NCBI RefSeq assembly: GCF_002811925.1
Contig: NZ_NPDS01000002.1
Coordinates: 310,001 to 374,000 of the forward strand
Length of the DNA: 64,000 bases
Source of the DNA: Leptospira barantonii
Lineage (GTDB): Bacteria > Spirochaetota > Leptospiria > Leptospirales > Leptospiraceae
Reading direction: 5' to 3'
Below the pieces are notes generated by a model. It worked only from the letters and a program-made list of their open reading frames with translations, was not told where the DNA came from and searched no databases. This document shows positions 26,874 through 38,949 of the stretch, piece after piece (position 1 is the stretch's first letter; each line of letters opens with the position of its first letter). The translations under genes were made by a program, and so were the position numbers.

Positions 26874-27105
26874 CTTTGTATTTTCCCTGACTTGCTTCCT
26901 TTATACCTTTCTTTAAGGATGATACTAATTGTTTGTTAGAAAGGATCTCATCCATTTCTTCATCCGAAGCATAAAACTCGTTCGTTAAATATTGAATAGT
27001 CGCGTTTTCGACGAAATTCGAAATTGTTCGTCTCTCTCCTTCAGCAGCTTTTTTGAAAATATCGTAAATTGGATCATCAATTCTCAAAGTGATGGTTTTT
27101 GACAT
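26863..27105 (-). CDS. ribbon-helix-helix antitoxin
   Basis: 80 residues. The N-terminal SKTITLRIDDPIYDIFKKAA followed by a helix is a ribbon-helix-helix (CopG/RelB-type) DNA-binding domain. The basic and acidic C-terminal tail (DEEMDEILSNKQLVSSLKKGI) should wrap the toxin. Antitoxin first, 11-bp overlap with the toxin: the standard order for a type II module. It probably autorepresses through the promoter at 27131-27159. Confidence 0.85.
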   Translation of the reverse strand: MSKTITLRIDDPIYDIFKKAAEGERRTISNFVENATIQYLTNEFYASDEEMDEILSNKQLVSSLKKGIKEASQGKYKVVR

Positions 27106-27130
27106 TGCTTATTTACCTTCATTTTTATTC

Positions 27131-27159
27131 AAAATACAGCATTATAATTCATTTGTCAA
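27131..27159 (-). promoter_or_regulatory. candidate promoter of the toxin-antitoxin pair
   Basis: On the minus strand, TTGACA (27159-27154), 17 bp, then TATTTT (27136-27131), 26 bp before the antitoxin start. A TATAAT also lies at 27146-27141 but its spacing to the TTGACA is too short. Confidence 0.45.
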
Positions 27160-27324
27160 ACCGCTTTTGAAACCGAAAACAATCATTCATTTCTATCGTT
27201 TTTATTTCGAAAGCATATCTCTTACAAAGTCGAAGTTATGCGCCGTTACCGCCACTGACAGACTCACACGTAGCATGTTACTTAAATCCTTATTCTTGAA
27301 ATAGATCAGCTCCACCAATATCGG

Positions 27325-27771
27325 TTAGGAGTGTTCAGCAACTGATTTGATGTCATTGAGGTCCTGCATGATTGCTTTTTTGATCGCGCTCTTGAAGAAG
27401 ATCAATGGAAGAGCCTTCAATCGCGCAACGAATGTTTGCGGTATGGTCTCATGAATACTGGTCAGTATAACACCGTCTCTGCCGATTGAGATCCGATTTG
27501 TAGCCAAAAAGACAAAACCACTATCCTCTGCTCGGGTCGTGTAGGCCTCATTTTCCTTCGCCTCCGTAATCCACTTCGCTACCGTCGCCAGTTCCCCGAA
27601 GAGCATGCGTGACTCTCGCCACTTGAGTCCTATCAGTCCGTATGTTGGCCGCTCGACTATTTCGATTCTCTGGATCCCACTAACGATCTCAGCCATATTC
27701 TCAATGTTGGTCATTACGGCCCAAACTGCGTTAATAGGGGCGTTAACGGTCACCTGTGCTTTCACGATCAT
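27325..27771 (-). CDS. SRPBCC-family protein
   Basis: 148 residues. START/Bet v1-like fold: begins VKAQVTVNAPINAVWAVMTNIENMAEI, the usual first strand and helices, then IVERPTYGLIGLKWRES and a long C-terminal helix (LKALPLIFFKSAIKKAIMQDLNDIK). These proteins bind hydrophobic ligands; the ligand cannot be read from sequence. Codon use (many GTC, CGC, ACG, CAG-type choices) differs from both the AT-rich genes beside it and the core genes, a sign of separate origin. It stands alone with long untranslated flanks on both sides. Confidence 0.75.
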   Translation of the reverse strand: MIVKAQVTVNAPINAVWAVMTNIENMAEIVSGIQRIEIVERPTYGLIGLKWRESRMLFGELATVAKWITEAKENEAYTTRAEDSGFVFLATNRISIGRDGVILTSIHETIPQTFVARLKALPLIFFKSAIKKAIMQDLNDIKSVAEHS

Positions 27772-27910
27772 AGTGTTGCTCCTAAGTATTTAAGGGAATA
27801 TATAAATATAGAACTTAGACTCTCGTTTGAACGTAAGCTACCCGAGATAGGCCAGACCGGTTCAGTTCCGAAGAAAAAATACATAAGGTTCTTACCAACC
27901 CGGGACAAAT

Positions 27911-27938
27911 TTACTAGTAACAATATATTTACTAGTAA
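27911..27938. promoter_or_regulatory. two TTACTAGTAA palindromes, possible operator
   Basis: The perfect 10-bp palindrome TTACTAGTAA occurs at 27911-27920 and 27929-27938, 18 bp centre to centre, 140-167 bp upstream of the SRPBCC start. Paired short palindromes of this type are typical of dimeric repressor sites. No regulator gene is adjacent. Confidence 0.45.
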
Positions 27939-27960
27939 TCACAAATTTTTGGCGGTTTGA

Positions 27961-28021
27961 ATCTAACTACCGAGGGTTGCGTAGCAATTCCGAAACGAAG
28001 CGTCAGAGCTGATAGTTAGCT
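27961..28021 (-). other. attC-like recombination site (candidate)
   Basis: Outer arms CTAACTA (27963-27969) and TAGTTAG (28013-28019) are a perfect inverted repeat around a 43-bp centre. On the minus strand the downstream box reads GTTAGAT, matching the attC R' consensus GTTRRRY; the other box (AGCTAAC) matches RYYYAAC at six of seven positions. It lies 17 bp beyond the 3' end of the AbiEii-type gene, where a cassette attC belongs. Internal L-box pairing is weak. Confidence 0.35.
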
Positions 28022-28037
28022 GAAGTAAAATGTATTT

Positions 28038-29270
28038 CTACTTTCGTCTTCGAGGGCGACGTTTCTTACTAAAAGTAAATCTTCTGCGAGTTCTAGGAAA
28101 ATATGGTCTTTTTCCAAATTCTCCCGCCTTCGAAAGTTCTATTTCAAATCTTGGAGTGAACGATTTATCAGAGATTTCTATTGAATGAATTTTACTATGA
28201 AGAAATATCTTTATCGAAACAGATTTAGATTTTCCTCCGGTTAAATCATACCCATAAAAATATTCCTGTCCAATCCCATCTTGCCTAATTTTATATGTTA
28301 AGGAGTATGGCTCAACCTCTCTAACATACCCTTCATAATTAATTATTAAAAGTTTTTGATCGTATCCTGCATCAATAATTTTGTTTCGTTTATCGGGAGG
28401 AAAGAAGGCCAAATCACCACGTGAAGAAAAAGTTTCGGGAAATAATTCACGTACAAGTGATTCAAAATTGTGGATAGCAGCATTGAAATCAAATTTCGAT
28501 ATTATCGGGGCGATTACGTAATTATTCCATGCTTCATTTAGCTTTTTTAAGGGTAAAGACAATAAAATATCTCTAACCACTTTAGGATTTCTCGCAAAGA
28601 TAGTCTTCTGAAGAAAAACCCCAAATATTTCTGCTTTATCTAGAGGTATCGTTGAATTAAAGAAAATTGAGTAAATTAAATCAAATAGATCTGCGATGTG
28701 CCGTCTTTGTAAAAGACATTTTATTTTATCAGCCAAACTCTCTTCAAGCTTTAGGCACTTTACCTCTGCAGAACAGGAAGATGAATCTGAATATGGATGA
28801 ATAAGTGGCCTACTTTGAATCGGAAGAAAAATCCTTTGCATCTCTGCAATATCTAATTTAGCAGAAATGGTTATTCGTCCAGGTTTCCCAAAAAAATCTC
28901 TAAAATATAATCTTGCTTCGTAGGCCTCCGAGTTATTAAAAGTTTGTTTATACTCTACTTTATTTCTATTAAGATCAAAATCGATACCCGACTTTTCAGC
29001 TATATTTTCGCATATTTGATTCAATTCCTCAATTATAAACTCCGAATTCAAGGGCGTTTGAAATCCAAAGTCCAAATCTTTAGAAAACCGTGCATTGGAC
29101 AAATACGCTTTTCTATATAAATTTCCTCCCTTTAGAATTAAATAATCTTTTAGACGACTTTCCGAATATATACCATTGAGAATCCAGCCAAATACATAAT
29201 CTCGTTCCACGTCTGCCGGATTAATATTATATTCTTTAGATTTATCTTTGATTTCGTCTTTTGTAATCAT
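28038..29270 (-). CDS. AbiEii-type nucleotidyltransferase with C-terminal WYL-like domain
   Basis: 410 residues. Residues about 1-200 match the AbiEii/AbiGii toxin family: LILKGGNLYRK (K47-G49), RFSKDLDFG with D65 and D67 as probable metal ligands, KLDI with D140 as the third acidic residue, and the conserved helix EESLADKIKCLLQRRHIADLFDL (176-198). Residues about 295-372 read like a WYL domain (KIIDAGYDQKLLIINYEGY, REVEPYSLTYKI, EYFYGYDLTGG, IEISDKSFTPRFEI), a ligand or nucleic-acid sensor in many defence regulators. The tail is very basic (RRTRRR, KKRRPRRRK). Known AbiEii enzymes are toxins of abortive-infection or toxin-antitoxin systems; no AbiEi-like antitoxin lies next to it. Strongly AT-rich, so probably acquired. 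Confidence 0.75.
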   Translation of the reverse strand: MITKDEIKDKSKEYNINPADVERDYVFGWILNGIYSESRLKDYLILKGGNLYRKAYLSNARFSKDLDFGFQTPLNSEFIIEELNQICENIAEKSGIDFDLNRNKVEYKQTFNNSEAYEARLYFRDFFGKPGRITISAKLDIAEMQRIFLPIQSRPLIHPYSDSSSCSAEVKCLKLEESLADKIKCLLQRRHIADLFDLIYSIFFNSTIPLDKAEIFGVFLQKTIFARNPKVVRDILLSLPLKKLNEAWNNYVIAPIISKFDFNAAIHNFESLVRELFPETFSSRGDLAFFPPDKRNKIIDAGYDQKLLIINYEGYVREVEPYSLTYKIRQDGIGQEYFYGYDLTGGKSKSVSIKIFLHSKIHSIEISDKSFTPRFEIELSKAGEFGKRPYFPRTRRRFTFSKKRRPRRRK

Positions 29271-29296
29271 GATATTAAAAGAGTCGCATTTTATTA

Positions 29297-29329
29297 CGCT
29301 TAACGAAGCGAGGGGAAGAAGTTAGACGC
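29297..29329. other. short attC-like palindrome between two island genes
   Basis: CGCTTAAC (29297-29304) and GTTAGACGC (29321-29329) form an imperfect inverted repeat whose boxes match RYYYAAC and GTTRRRY in either orientation. At 33 bp it is shorter than known attC sites, so it may be a remnant or just a hairpin. It overlaps the stop codon of the gene at 29322. Confidence 0.25.
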
Positions 29330-29948
29330 CGTCAAGCCACTTATCAAATTCTTGTGAAATATTTTCTATTATCGTACTTGCAGATCTTACTTCTGGAAAA
29401 TCCTTTAATGAAAGGGATTCGGAGATAACAGGAAATTCATCTATAAATTGTAAATCATCATGAACTTCTAATGAAAAGTAATGAAGTAATTCTCTAACAC
29501 GAGATTCTTCAGTTGTCCAAATCTTTATATATTTAAAAGATTCTACAAGGACTTCGTTTAAGCTATATTCATCATTATGAGCGATGCCAAATGCCAAAAA
29601 ACCATCATTTAATAATTCAAATCTATATTGTAAAAAAAGGTTTAATAAATGCTTTTTACTAGTATACGGACTTAAATTATATTCTTCATCCTTAAAGCCA
29701 ATAATCCCATAGCTATCGTCGGGAATTATGATTTCAACAAGGCCAAGAAATACAGACCAAAGTTCATCCGCGTTTACATTTACTTCAATATAAGCTGAGA
29801 ATTTTTCTTGTTCCGTAGGATTACAAATTTTGTATCCCGGTACAATTTTTGCCCTCTCACGATTCGTATTGATCAATTCGATATCATAACCTTTCGGATA
29901 TTCCGTTGGATGTGGGGGACGAATTCCAATGGGAAGTATTAATTTCAT
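29322..29948 (-). CDS. unknown AT-rich island protein
   Basis: 208 residues, not recognised. Soluble, acidic and rich in aromatic residues; mixed strands and helices (NADELWSVFLGLVEIIIPDD, KKHLLNLFLQYRFELLNDGF, VRELLHYFSLEVHDDL). No signal peptide, helix-turn-helix or nuclease motif is seen. The overall look, acidic with a YGIIGFKDEEY-type segment, resembles cytoplasmic immunity-type proteins, but this is an impression only. It lies upstream of the AbiEii-WYL gene on the same strand, 51 bp away, with a palindrome between; it could be a partner or an independent cassette. Confidence 0.65.
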   Translation of the reverse strand: MKLILPIGIRPPHPTEYPKGYDIELINTNRERAKIVPGYKICNPTEQEKFSAYIEVNVNADELWSVFLGLVEIIIPDDSYGIIGFKDEEYNLSPYTSKKHLLNLFLQYRFELLNDGFLAFGIAHNDEYSLNEVLVESFKYIKIWTTEESRVRELLHYFSLEVHDDLQFIDEFPVISESLSLKDFPEVRSASTIIENISQEFDKWLDGV

Positions 29949-29964
29949 AATTTCTTTTTGATGC

Positions 29965-30034
29965 CACCTAACCGCAATTCATGCAACGTTCGTATAAACG
30001 CGCATTACATCCACACCGCTGGTTGCGTTGGATG
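29965..30034 (-). other. attC-like recombination site (best candidate)
   Basis: CACCTAAC (29965-29972) pairs with GTTGGATG (30027-30034); one unpaired C at 29973 is followed by GCAA (29974-29977) pairing with TTGC (30023-30026). On the minus strand the boxes read ATCCAAC and GTTAGGT, matching the attC consensus RYYYAAC and GTTRRRY exactly. An extrahelical base next to the R/L arms and a 70-bp length are hallmarks of attC sites. It lies between the 3' end of the VOC gene and the start of the next gene, as expected. Confidence 0.5.
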
Positions 30035-30083
30035 AAAACTCGAACATACGAACAATTTGCACAAACCGCTAATCTGCGTCTAA

Positions 30084-30461
30084 TTAATCTTCTATGATTG
30101 CGAAGTAGTTTCCTTCGAAATCGGGAAAGTTAAAAACTTTTTTACCGTCCGGAAAATTCACCATATCTCCCACCGCGATTTTTTCCTCTTTGAGTCTTTT
30201 GTAAAGAGCGTCTATGTTTTCGTCCGTGGATAACAGGATGGACGGAGTTCCCAGATTCATGTCCGGATTTGCGATTGCTACGGCGGCCTTGTTTTGCAGA
30301 ACCAATTTGGTGGAGTTGGGTCTTCCATCGGACAAGATGATCGCGAACGTTTCGCCGTATTCTTCTCTCCCTTCCACCTTATAACCGAAATGGTTTACCC
30401 AAAAGTCCGCGATTCTTTTCTGATCGTTTACATAGAGCATCACTTGATTGAATTTGATCAT
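30084..30461 (-). CDS. VOC-family (glyoxalase/bleomycin-resistance-like) protein
   Basis: 125 residues. Vicinal-oxygen-chelate fold: starts IKFNQVMLYVNDQKRIADFWVNHFGYKVEG, then FAIILSDGRPNSTKLVLQNK, and ends NFPDFEGNYFAIIED, the usual last strand with its Glu. Members include metal enzymes and drug-binding proteins; the substrate cannot be told. Base composition is like the core genome, unlike the AT-rich genes after it. ATG start; no close partner gene. Confidence 0.8.
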   Translation of the reverse strand: MIKFNQVMLYVNDQKRIADFWVNHFGYKVEGREEYGETFAIILSDGRPNSTKLVLQNKAAVAIANPDMNLGTPSILLSTDENIDALYKRLKEEKIAVGDMVNFPDGKKVFNFPDFEGNYFAIIED

Positions 30462-30859
30462 AATGTTTTCACCTTTTTGAATTTGTCTTTATAGCCGCGA
30501 CTTAGAAAGGTCGCAACGAAAAAATGTTTCGTAAAATTTCAATTTCATTTTTATCCGTTGGTGGCGTTTTGGAGAAGTTCGCCTAAACGCAAAGCAAGCT
30601 CAGTGGATGCGTTTTCTCCGTTTATCTGCGAAGTTCGTATAAACGCGGAACGCGCGGACGACTGCTTTCGCACATCCCGCATTTTGTAAACGTGGACTGC
30701 TTTGTGAAATTTCCACCACCTGATCTCGCACCACAGGAACCATCTTCTCCGAATTCCAAAGCCTTAAAAAGATTGTTCAAGAAATTCGAACAAAAATGAT
30801 GGACTCACTTCTTCCTCCGGACCAAAACGAACCGTTTCAAAAAGGAAATCATAACACCC
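30462..30859. other. 398-bp gap before dut with short repeats and a possible ORF remnant
   Basis: No full gene. GAAGTTCG-NN-TAAACGC occurs twice (near 30575 and 30631), and GTTCGTATAAACGCG recurs inside the attC-like site at 29988. A GTG-started frame at 30704-30799 would encode 31 residues, proline-rich then basic (KFPPPDLAPQEPSS, LKRLFKKFEQK); it could be the tail of a decayed gene. The dut promoter should lie near its right end. Confidence 0.4.
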
Positions 30860-31297
30860 ATGAAAATCGCAGTTAAAAAATTAAAACCGAACGCGGAACT
30901 TCCTGTTCTCCAAACCAAACATGCCGCAGGATACGACGTTCACGCTTGTTTGGATGAGAATCTTACCTTGGAACCGGGCAAGGTTACGCTTGTTCCCACC
31001 GGACTTTCCTTTGCGTTGCCCGAAAAATATCATTTCGAAATCAGACCACGGTCCGGATTTTCGACGAAGAATAAAATTCTCATACCGAATTCTCCGGGAA
31101 CGATCGATAGCGACTACCGCGGCGAATTGATGATTCCACTTTTAAATTTGGGAGATTCTCCCTTTGTTGTAGAACACGGGATGAGAATCGCACAACTTCT
31201 GATACGCGAAACTTGGTACACAGATTGGGAATTGGTTTCCGAATTTACGGATCAAACGGAAAGAGGGGCGGGCGGTTTCGGTTCCACCGGACATTGA
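30860..31297 (+). CDS. dut: deoxyuridine 5'-triphosphate nucleotidohydrolase (dUTPase)
   Basis: 145 residues, normal for the trimeric family. Hydrolyses dUTP to dUMP, keeping uracil out of DNA and feeding thymidylate synthesis. The motifs appear in order: AGYDVHACLDENLTLEPG (1), PRSGFSTKN (2), GTIDSDYRGEL (3, with the catalytic Asp), GMRIAQLLI (4), and the C-terminal ERGAGGFGSTG (5). Confidence 0.96.
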   Translation: MKIAVKKLKPNAELPVLQTKHAAGYDVHACLDENLTLEPGKVTLVPTGLSFALPEKYHFEIRPRSGFSTKNKILIPNSPGTIDSDYRGELMIPLLNLGDSPFVVEHGMRIAQLLIRETWYTDWELVSEFTDQTERGAGGFGSTGH

Positions 31298-31425
31298 GGA
31301 TCGTTTTAAAAAGAACGAAATTTTTTCCACGTTACGTGTTGTTTTGTTAAACGAATTCGATTCTTCTTTTGCGGAGAATTTTGTATCTCCGAACGAGCGG
31401 AATCGGATCTGCAATCGGATTCGAA

Positions 31426-32163
31426 ATGGAGCGGAAAACGTCATTGAAAAAATCGGAAACGTCCGACGATGAATTCGGAATTCGCGAATGGATCAAAACT
31501 CTTCAATATCTTTTCGCTTCCGGTTTTTTTTCGGGAATCGTTTGGACGGATCTCGATCTTAAAACGGTCTTTCATCCAAGCTTTTATTATGCGGCGTTTC
31601 TATTTCCCGGAATCGCTTTTTGTTTTGTATTTTATCTCATTCTCAAGTGGTTGCCGAAACGAAATTTTCCGTTCGTTCTATTTTGTGTTCTTACCAATCT
31701 TTTATTCTTAGTTTCCGTTTCTCTCTATGCGCTTTCAAACTCTTTCGTCGAACATCATTTATACGAAAAAATCGATTCGAGTTTCATAGCGCAAAACATC
31801 GTCTTTTTAAAATTTTTTCGATTCTTTCTGATTCTTGCCGCTTCTTCCTTTTTGGAAATCAAAATCATAGAACATACGACCGGGTTCAAATTAGAAATCC
31901 GTTATGTATTCTTCATCGCTTTGGTCTCCGGGTTTTTGGCGGTTGCTGTTTTTTTTGAGAATGCGGATTGGGTTCGAAACTTTTTGGATTTTTTCCGCTT
32001 AAAGAGCGAGGAGAATTCGGAATTTTACGATTCGAGCGTCATTACAATCCGGTTTGCGTGTTTTGTTTGGACCATCATCCACGGATGTCTCGCGGTCGTT
32101 TTGATTTGGGTCGGGGATGAGGAACCCGAGTCGGATTTTTTGCCGGTAAATCCGGATTCTTAA
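31426..32163 (+). CDS. integral membrane protein
   Basis: About 245 residues from the ATG at 31426; a TTG at 31369 would add 19 residues with no support. About six hydrophobic segments (for example YYAAFLFPGIAFCFVFYLIL, FVLFCVLTNLLFLVSVSLYAL, VFFIALVSGFLAVAVFF, IIHGCLAVVLIWVG). Phe-rich, no catalytic motif, not recognised. It lies 128 bp after dut and may be co-transcribed with it. Confidence 0.65.
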   Translation: MERKTSLKKSETSDDEFGIREWIKTLQYLFASGFFSGIVWTDLDLKTVFHPSFYYAAFLFPGIAFCFVFYLILKWLPKRNFPFVLFCVLTNLLFLVSVSLYALSNSFVEHHLYEKIDSSFIAQNIVFLKFFRFFLILAASSFLEIKIIEHTTGFKLEIRYVFFIALVSGFLAVAVFFENADWVRNFLDFFRLKSEENSEFYDSSVITIRFACFVWTIIHGCLAVVLIWVGDEEPESDFLPVNPDS

Positions 32164-32300
32164 AGAGAATTTACCATTCTTGAATGCGGATTTTTTAAGA
32201 CCTAGAGCGGACTCTAAGCCGAGAAGATCGATCGTTTTTGATCGTAAGACGTTATTGTTTGAGTCTAACTGAAAAAGATATCGGAGTCATTCAAGAATTC

Positions 32301-33095
32301 ATGGATACACATTTAAAAGGAAAGGTGGCGCTCGTAACCGGTTCGACGGTCGGAATCGGTTTTGAAATCGCAAGACAACTTCTTCAGGAAGGTGCGACGG
32401 TTTGGATCAACGGAAGAACGCCGGAAAGGGTGGCGAGTTCCGTAAAACTTCTTCTCAAAGCGGTGCCTAACGCGAAAGTCCACGGGGTCGTCGCGGACTT
32501 TGGAAACAAGGAAGAGGTCGACGAGATTCGTTCCAAAATTCCGAACGTGGACATTCTCATCAACAACGTGGGAATTTTCGAACCGAAGGATTTCACCGAA
32601 ATCCCCGACGAGGATTGGTTTCGATTCTTCGAAGTGAATCTGTTAAGCGGAGTTCGTTTATCCAGATTTTATCTGCCTCAAATGCTCAAACAAAATTGGG
32701 GAAGAATTCTTTTTATCTCCAGCGAATCCGGAATTCAAATCCCGGAAGAAATGATCCACTACGGAGTGACGAAGAGCGCGCAGATTTCCTTGGCGAGAGG
32801 GCTCGCGGAACTTACAAAGGGGACTAACGTGACCGTGAATTCGGTTCTTCCCGGACCAACTCGTTCGGACGGAGTGGGCGGCTTTCTCGAGAATCTCGCT
32901 TCGAACAAAAAAGTTTCCGTGGACGTAATCGAAAAAGAATTTTTCAAAACGGCCCGTCCTACTTCTCTTCTTCAAAGATTTGCGAGCGTCGAAGAAGTTG
33001 CAAATCTTGTAACGTATCTTTCCAGTCCTTTGTCTTCGGGAACCAACGGCGCGGCCCTACGAGTGGACGGCGGCGTGGTTAAGTCCGCATTCTAA
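32301..33095 (+). CDS. short-chain dehydrogenase/reductase
   Basis: 264 residues from the ATG at 32301. A TTG at 32238 would add 21 residues before the conserved LKGKVALVTG start, so I reject it. Rossmann motif TGSTVGIG, NNVG motif (LINNVGIF), catalytic Ser region ILFISSESG and YGVTKSA with the Tyr-x3-Lys pair, and PGPTRSDGVGGF after it. NAD(P)-dependent oxidation or reduction of an unknown alcohol or ketone. The next gene starts 1 bp after its stop, so the two are coupled. Confidence 0.9.
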   Translation: MDTHLKGKVALVTGSTVGIGFEIARQLLQEGATVWINGRTPERVASSVKLLLKAVPNAKVHGVVADFGNKEEVDEIRSKIPNVDILINNVGIFEPKDFTEIPDEDWFRFFEVNLLSGVRLSRFYLPQMLKQNWGRILFISSESGIQIPEEMIHYGVTKSAQISLARGLAELTKGTNVTVNSVLPGPTRSDGVGGFLENLASNKKVSVDVIEKEFFKTARPTSLLQRFASVEEVANLVTYLSSPLSSGTNGAALRVDGGVVKSAF

Positions 33096-33096
33096 G

Positions 33097-34107
33097 ATGA
33101 AGTTAAGCGTTCTCGATCAATCTCCGATTCGAAAGGGTGGAAGCGCGAGACAGGCGATCTTGGAAACGATCGAACTCGCAAAACTTACGGATCGACTCGG
33201 TTATACCCGTTATTGGGTATCAGAACATCATAATATTCAAGGACTTGCAGGTTCCACTCCTGAGGTTTTGATTTCTCATCTCGCCGGCGAAACTCAAACG
33301 ATCCGAGTTGGAGCCGGAGGAGTGATGCTTCCAAATCACAGTTCTCTCAAAGTGGCCGAGAATTTTAGAATGTTGGAAACTTTGTTTCCGGGGAGAATCG
33401 ATCTGGGTTTAGGTCGCGCTTCCGGAAGCGATCGGCTCACCGCTTCGATTTTAAATCCGGGCGCTCAGTTTGTTCGAAACGACTTCGGTCAACAACTTCT
33501 GGACTTACAGTGTTTTCTAACCGACACGGCCGAGGAAGATTCCATCCAAACAAAGGTCAAAGCGATTCCGAAAGCGGATACGGTTCCCGAACTTTGGATT
33601 TTGACGTCGAGCGGGGAAAGCGGTTTGCTTGCGGCTCACTTCGGTCTTGCGCTTTCTTTCGCGCATTTCATCAATCCGTTCGGGGGACCGAACGCGGTGA
33701 AGGCTTACAAGGAAAAGTTTCGTCCGTCGGATACTTTGGGTTTTCCTCAGGCGAGCGTCGGAATTTTCGTTCTTTGCGCCGAGTCCGAAAGTAAGGCCGC
33801 CGAACTTCAGGTCGTGATGGACCGACAACTTTTGAACATCGGAAAGGGGATCAGCGAGGGAATTCTCCCGTATGAAGAGGTGGCTCGGCATTCTTATTCC
33901 GAGTTTGAAAAGGCGGTAATCGCTCAAAATCGGGGGAGAATGGTGGCCGGAACTCCGGACAAGGTTAAGGAAGACATTTTGGCCCTCGGAAACGAGTACG
34001 ACGTCGACGAGGTGGTCGTAACTACGATCTGCCACGATTTCGAGGATCGACTTTCTTCTTACCAACTTTTGGCCGAAGCGTTCGAACTAAAACCGGTCGG
34101 CGTTTAA
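33097..34107 (+). CDS. luciferase-like flavin-dependent monooxygenase
   Basis: 336 residues of the LLM class family (bacterial luciferase-like TIM barrel). Typical N-terminus [43 protein letters not shown], then [40 protein letters not shown]. It uses reduced FMN or F420-like flavin; the substrate is unknown. It forms a two-gene unit with the SDR. Confidence 0.9.
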   Translation: MKLSVLDQSPIRKGGSARQAILETIELAKLTDRLGYTRYWVSEHHNIQGLAGSTPEVLISHLAGETQTIRVGAGGVMLPNHSSLKVAENFRMLETLFPGRIDLGLGRASGSDRLTASILNPGAQFVRNDFGQQLLDLQCFLTDTAEEDSIQTKVKAIPKADTVPELWILTSSGESGLLAAHFGLALSFAHFINPFGGPNAVKAYKEKFRPSDTLGFPQASVGIFVLCAESESKAAELQVVMDRQLLNIGKGISEGILPYEEVARHSYSEFEKAVIAQNRGRMVAGTPDKVKEDILALGNEYDVDEVVVTTICHDFEDRLSSYQLLAEAFELKPVGV

Positions 34108-34202
34108 GAAAATTTGGGTCGGAACCCCGGCCCATTCTTCCCTTCCAAAAAACGGAAATTAAGTCTCTTTTCTTTTCCCGGGCTCATTCCGATACAAATA
34201 GC

Positions 34203-36968
<2,766 letters not shown>

Positions 36969-37056
36969 GGTCGGTTTGTCTGAGTTCCGACCGAGCTAGT
37001 CAAAACCCGGCTTCCAAAATTTTAGAAAGTGACAAGGTTCCCGAGGCGTCCGATGG

Positions 37057-37801
<745 letters not shown>

Positions 37802-37827
37802 CTTTGAGTCCCGGAAGGAGCGAAACT

Positions 37828-38943
<1,116 letters not shown>

Positions 38944-38949
38944 AATTTT

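Noticed and set aside
27106..27324. Further attC site between the antitoxin and SRPBCC genes
   Set aside because: Segments such as GTTATGCGCC and CCTAAC are present, but no pair of R boxes matches in orientation and spacing.
28038..29948. Complete AbiE (AbiEi-AbiEii) system
   Set aside because: The neighbouring 208-residue protein has no winged-helix AbiEi features, so only the AbiEii part can be supported.
36969..37012. Intrinsic terminator after ftsK
   Set aside because: GGTCGG/CCGACC and outer AGCCGG/CCGGCT stems exist but no T-run follows, so termination cannot be claimed.
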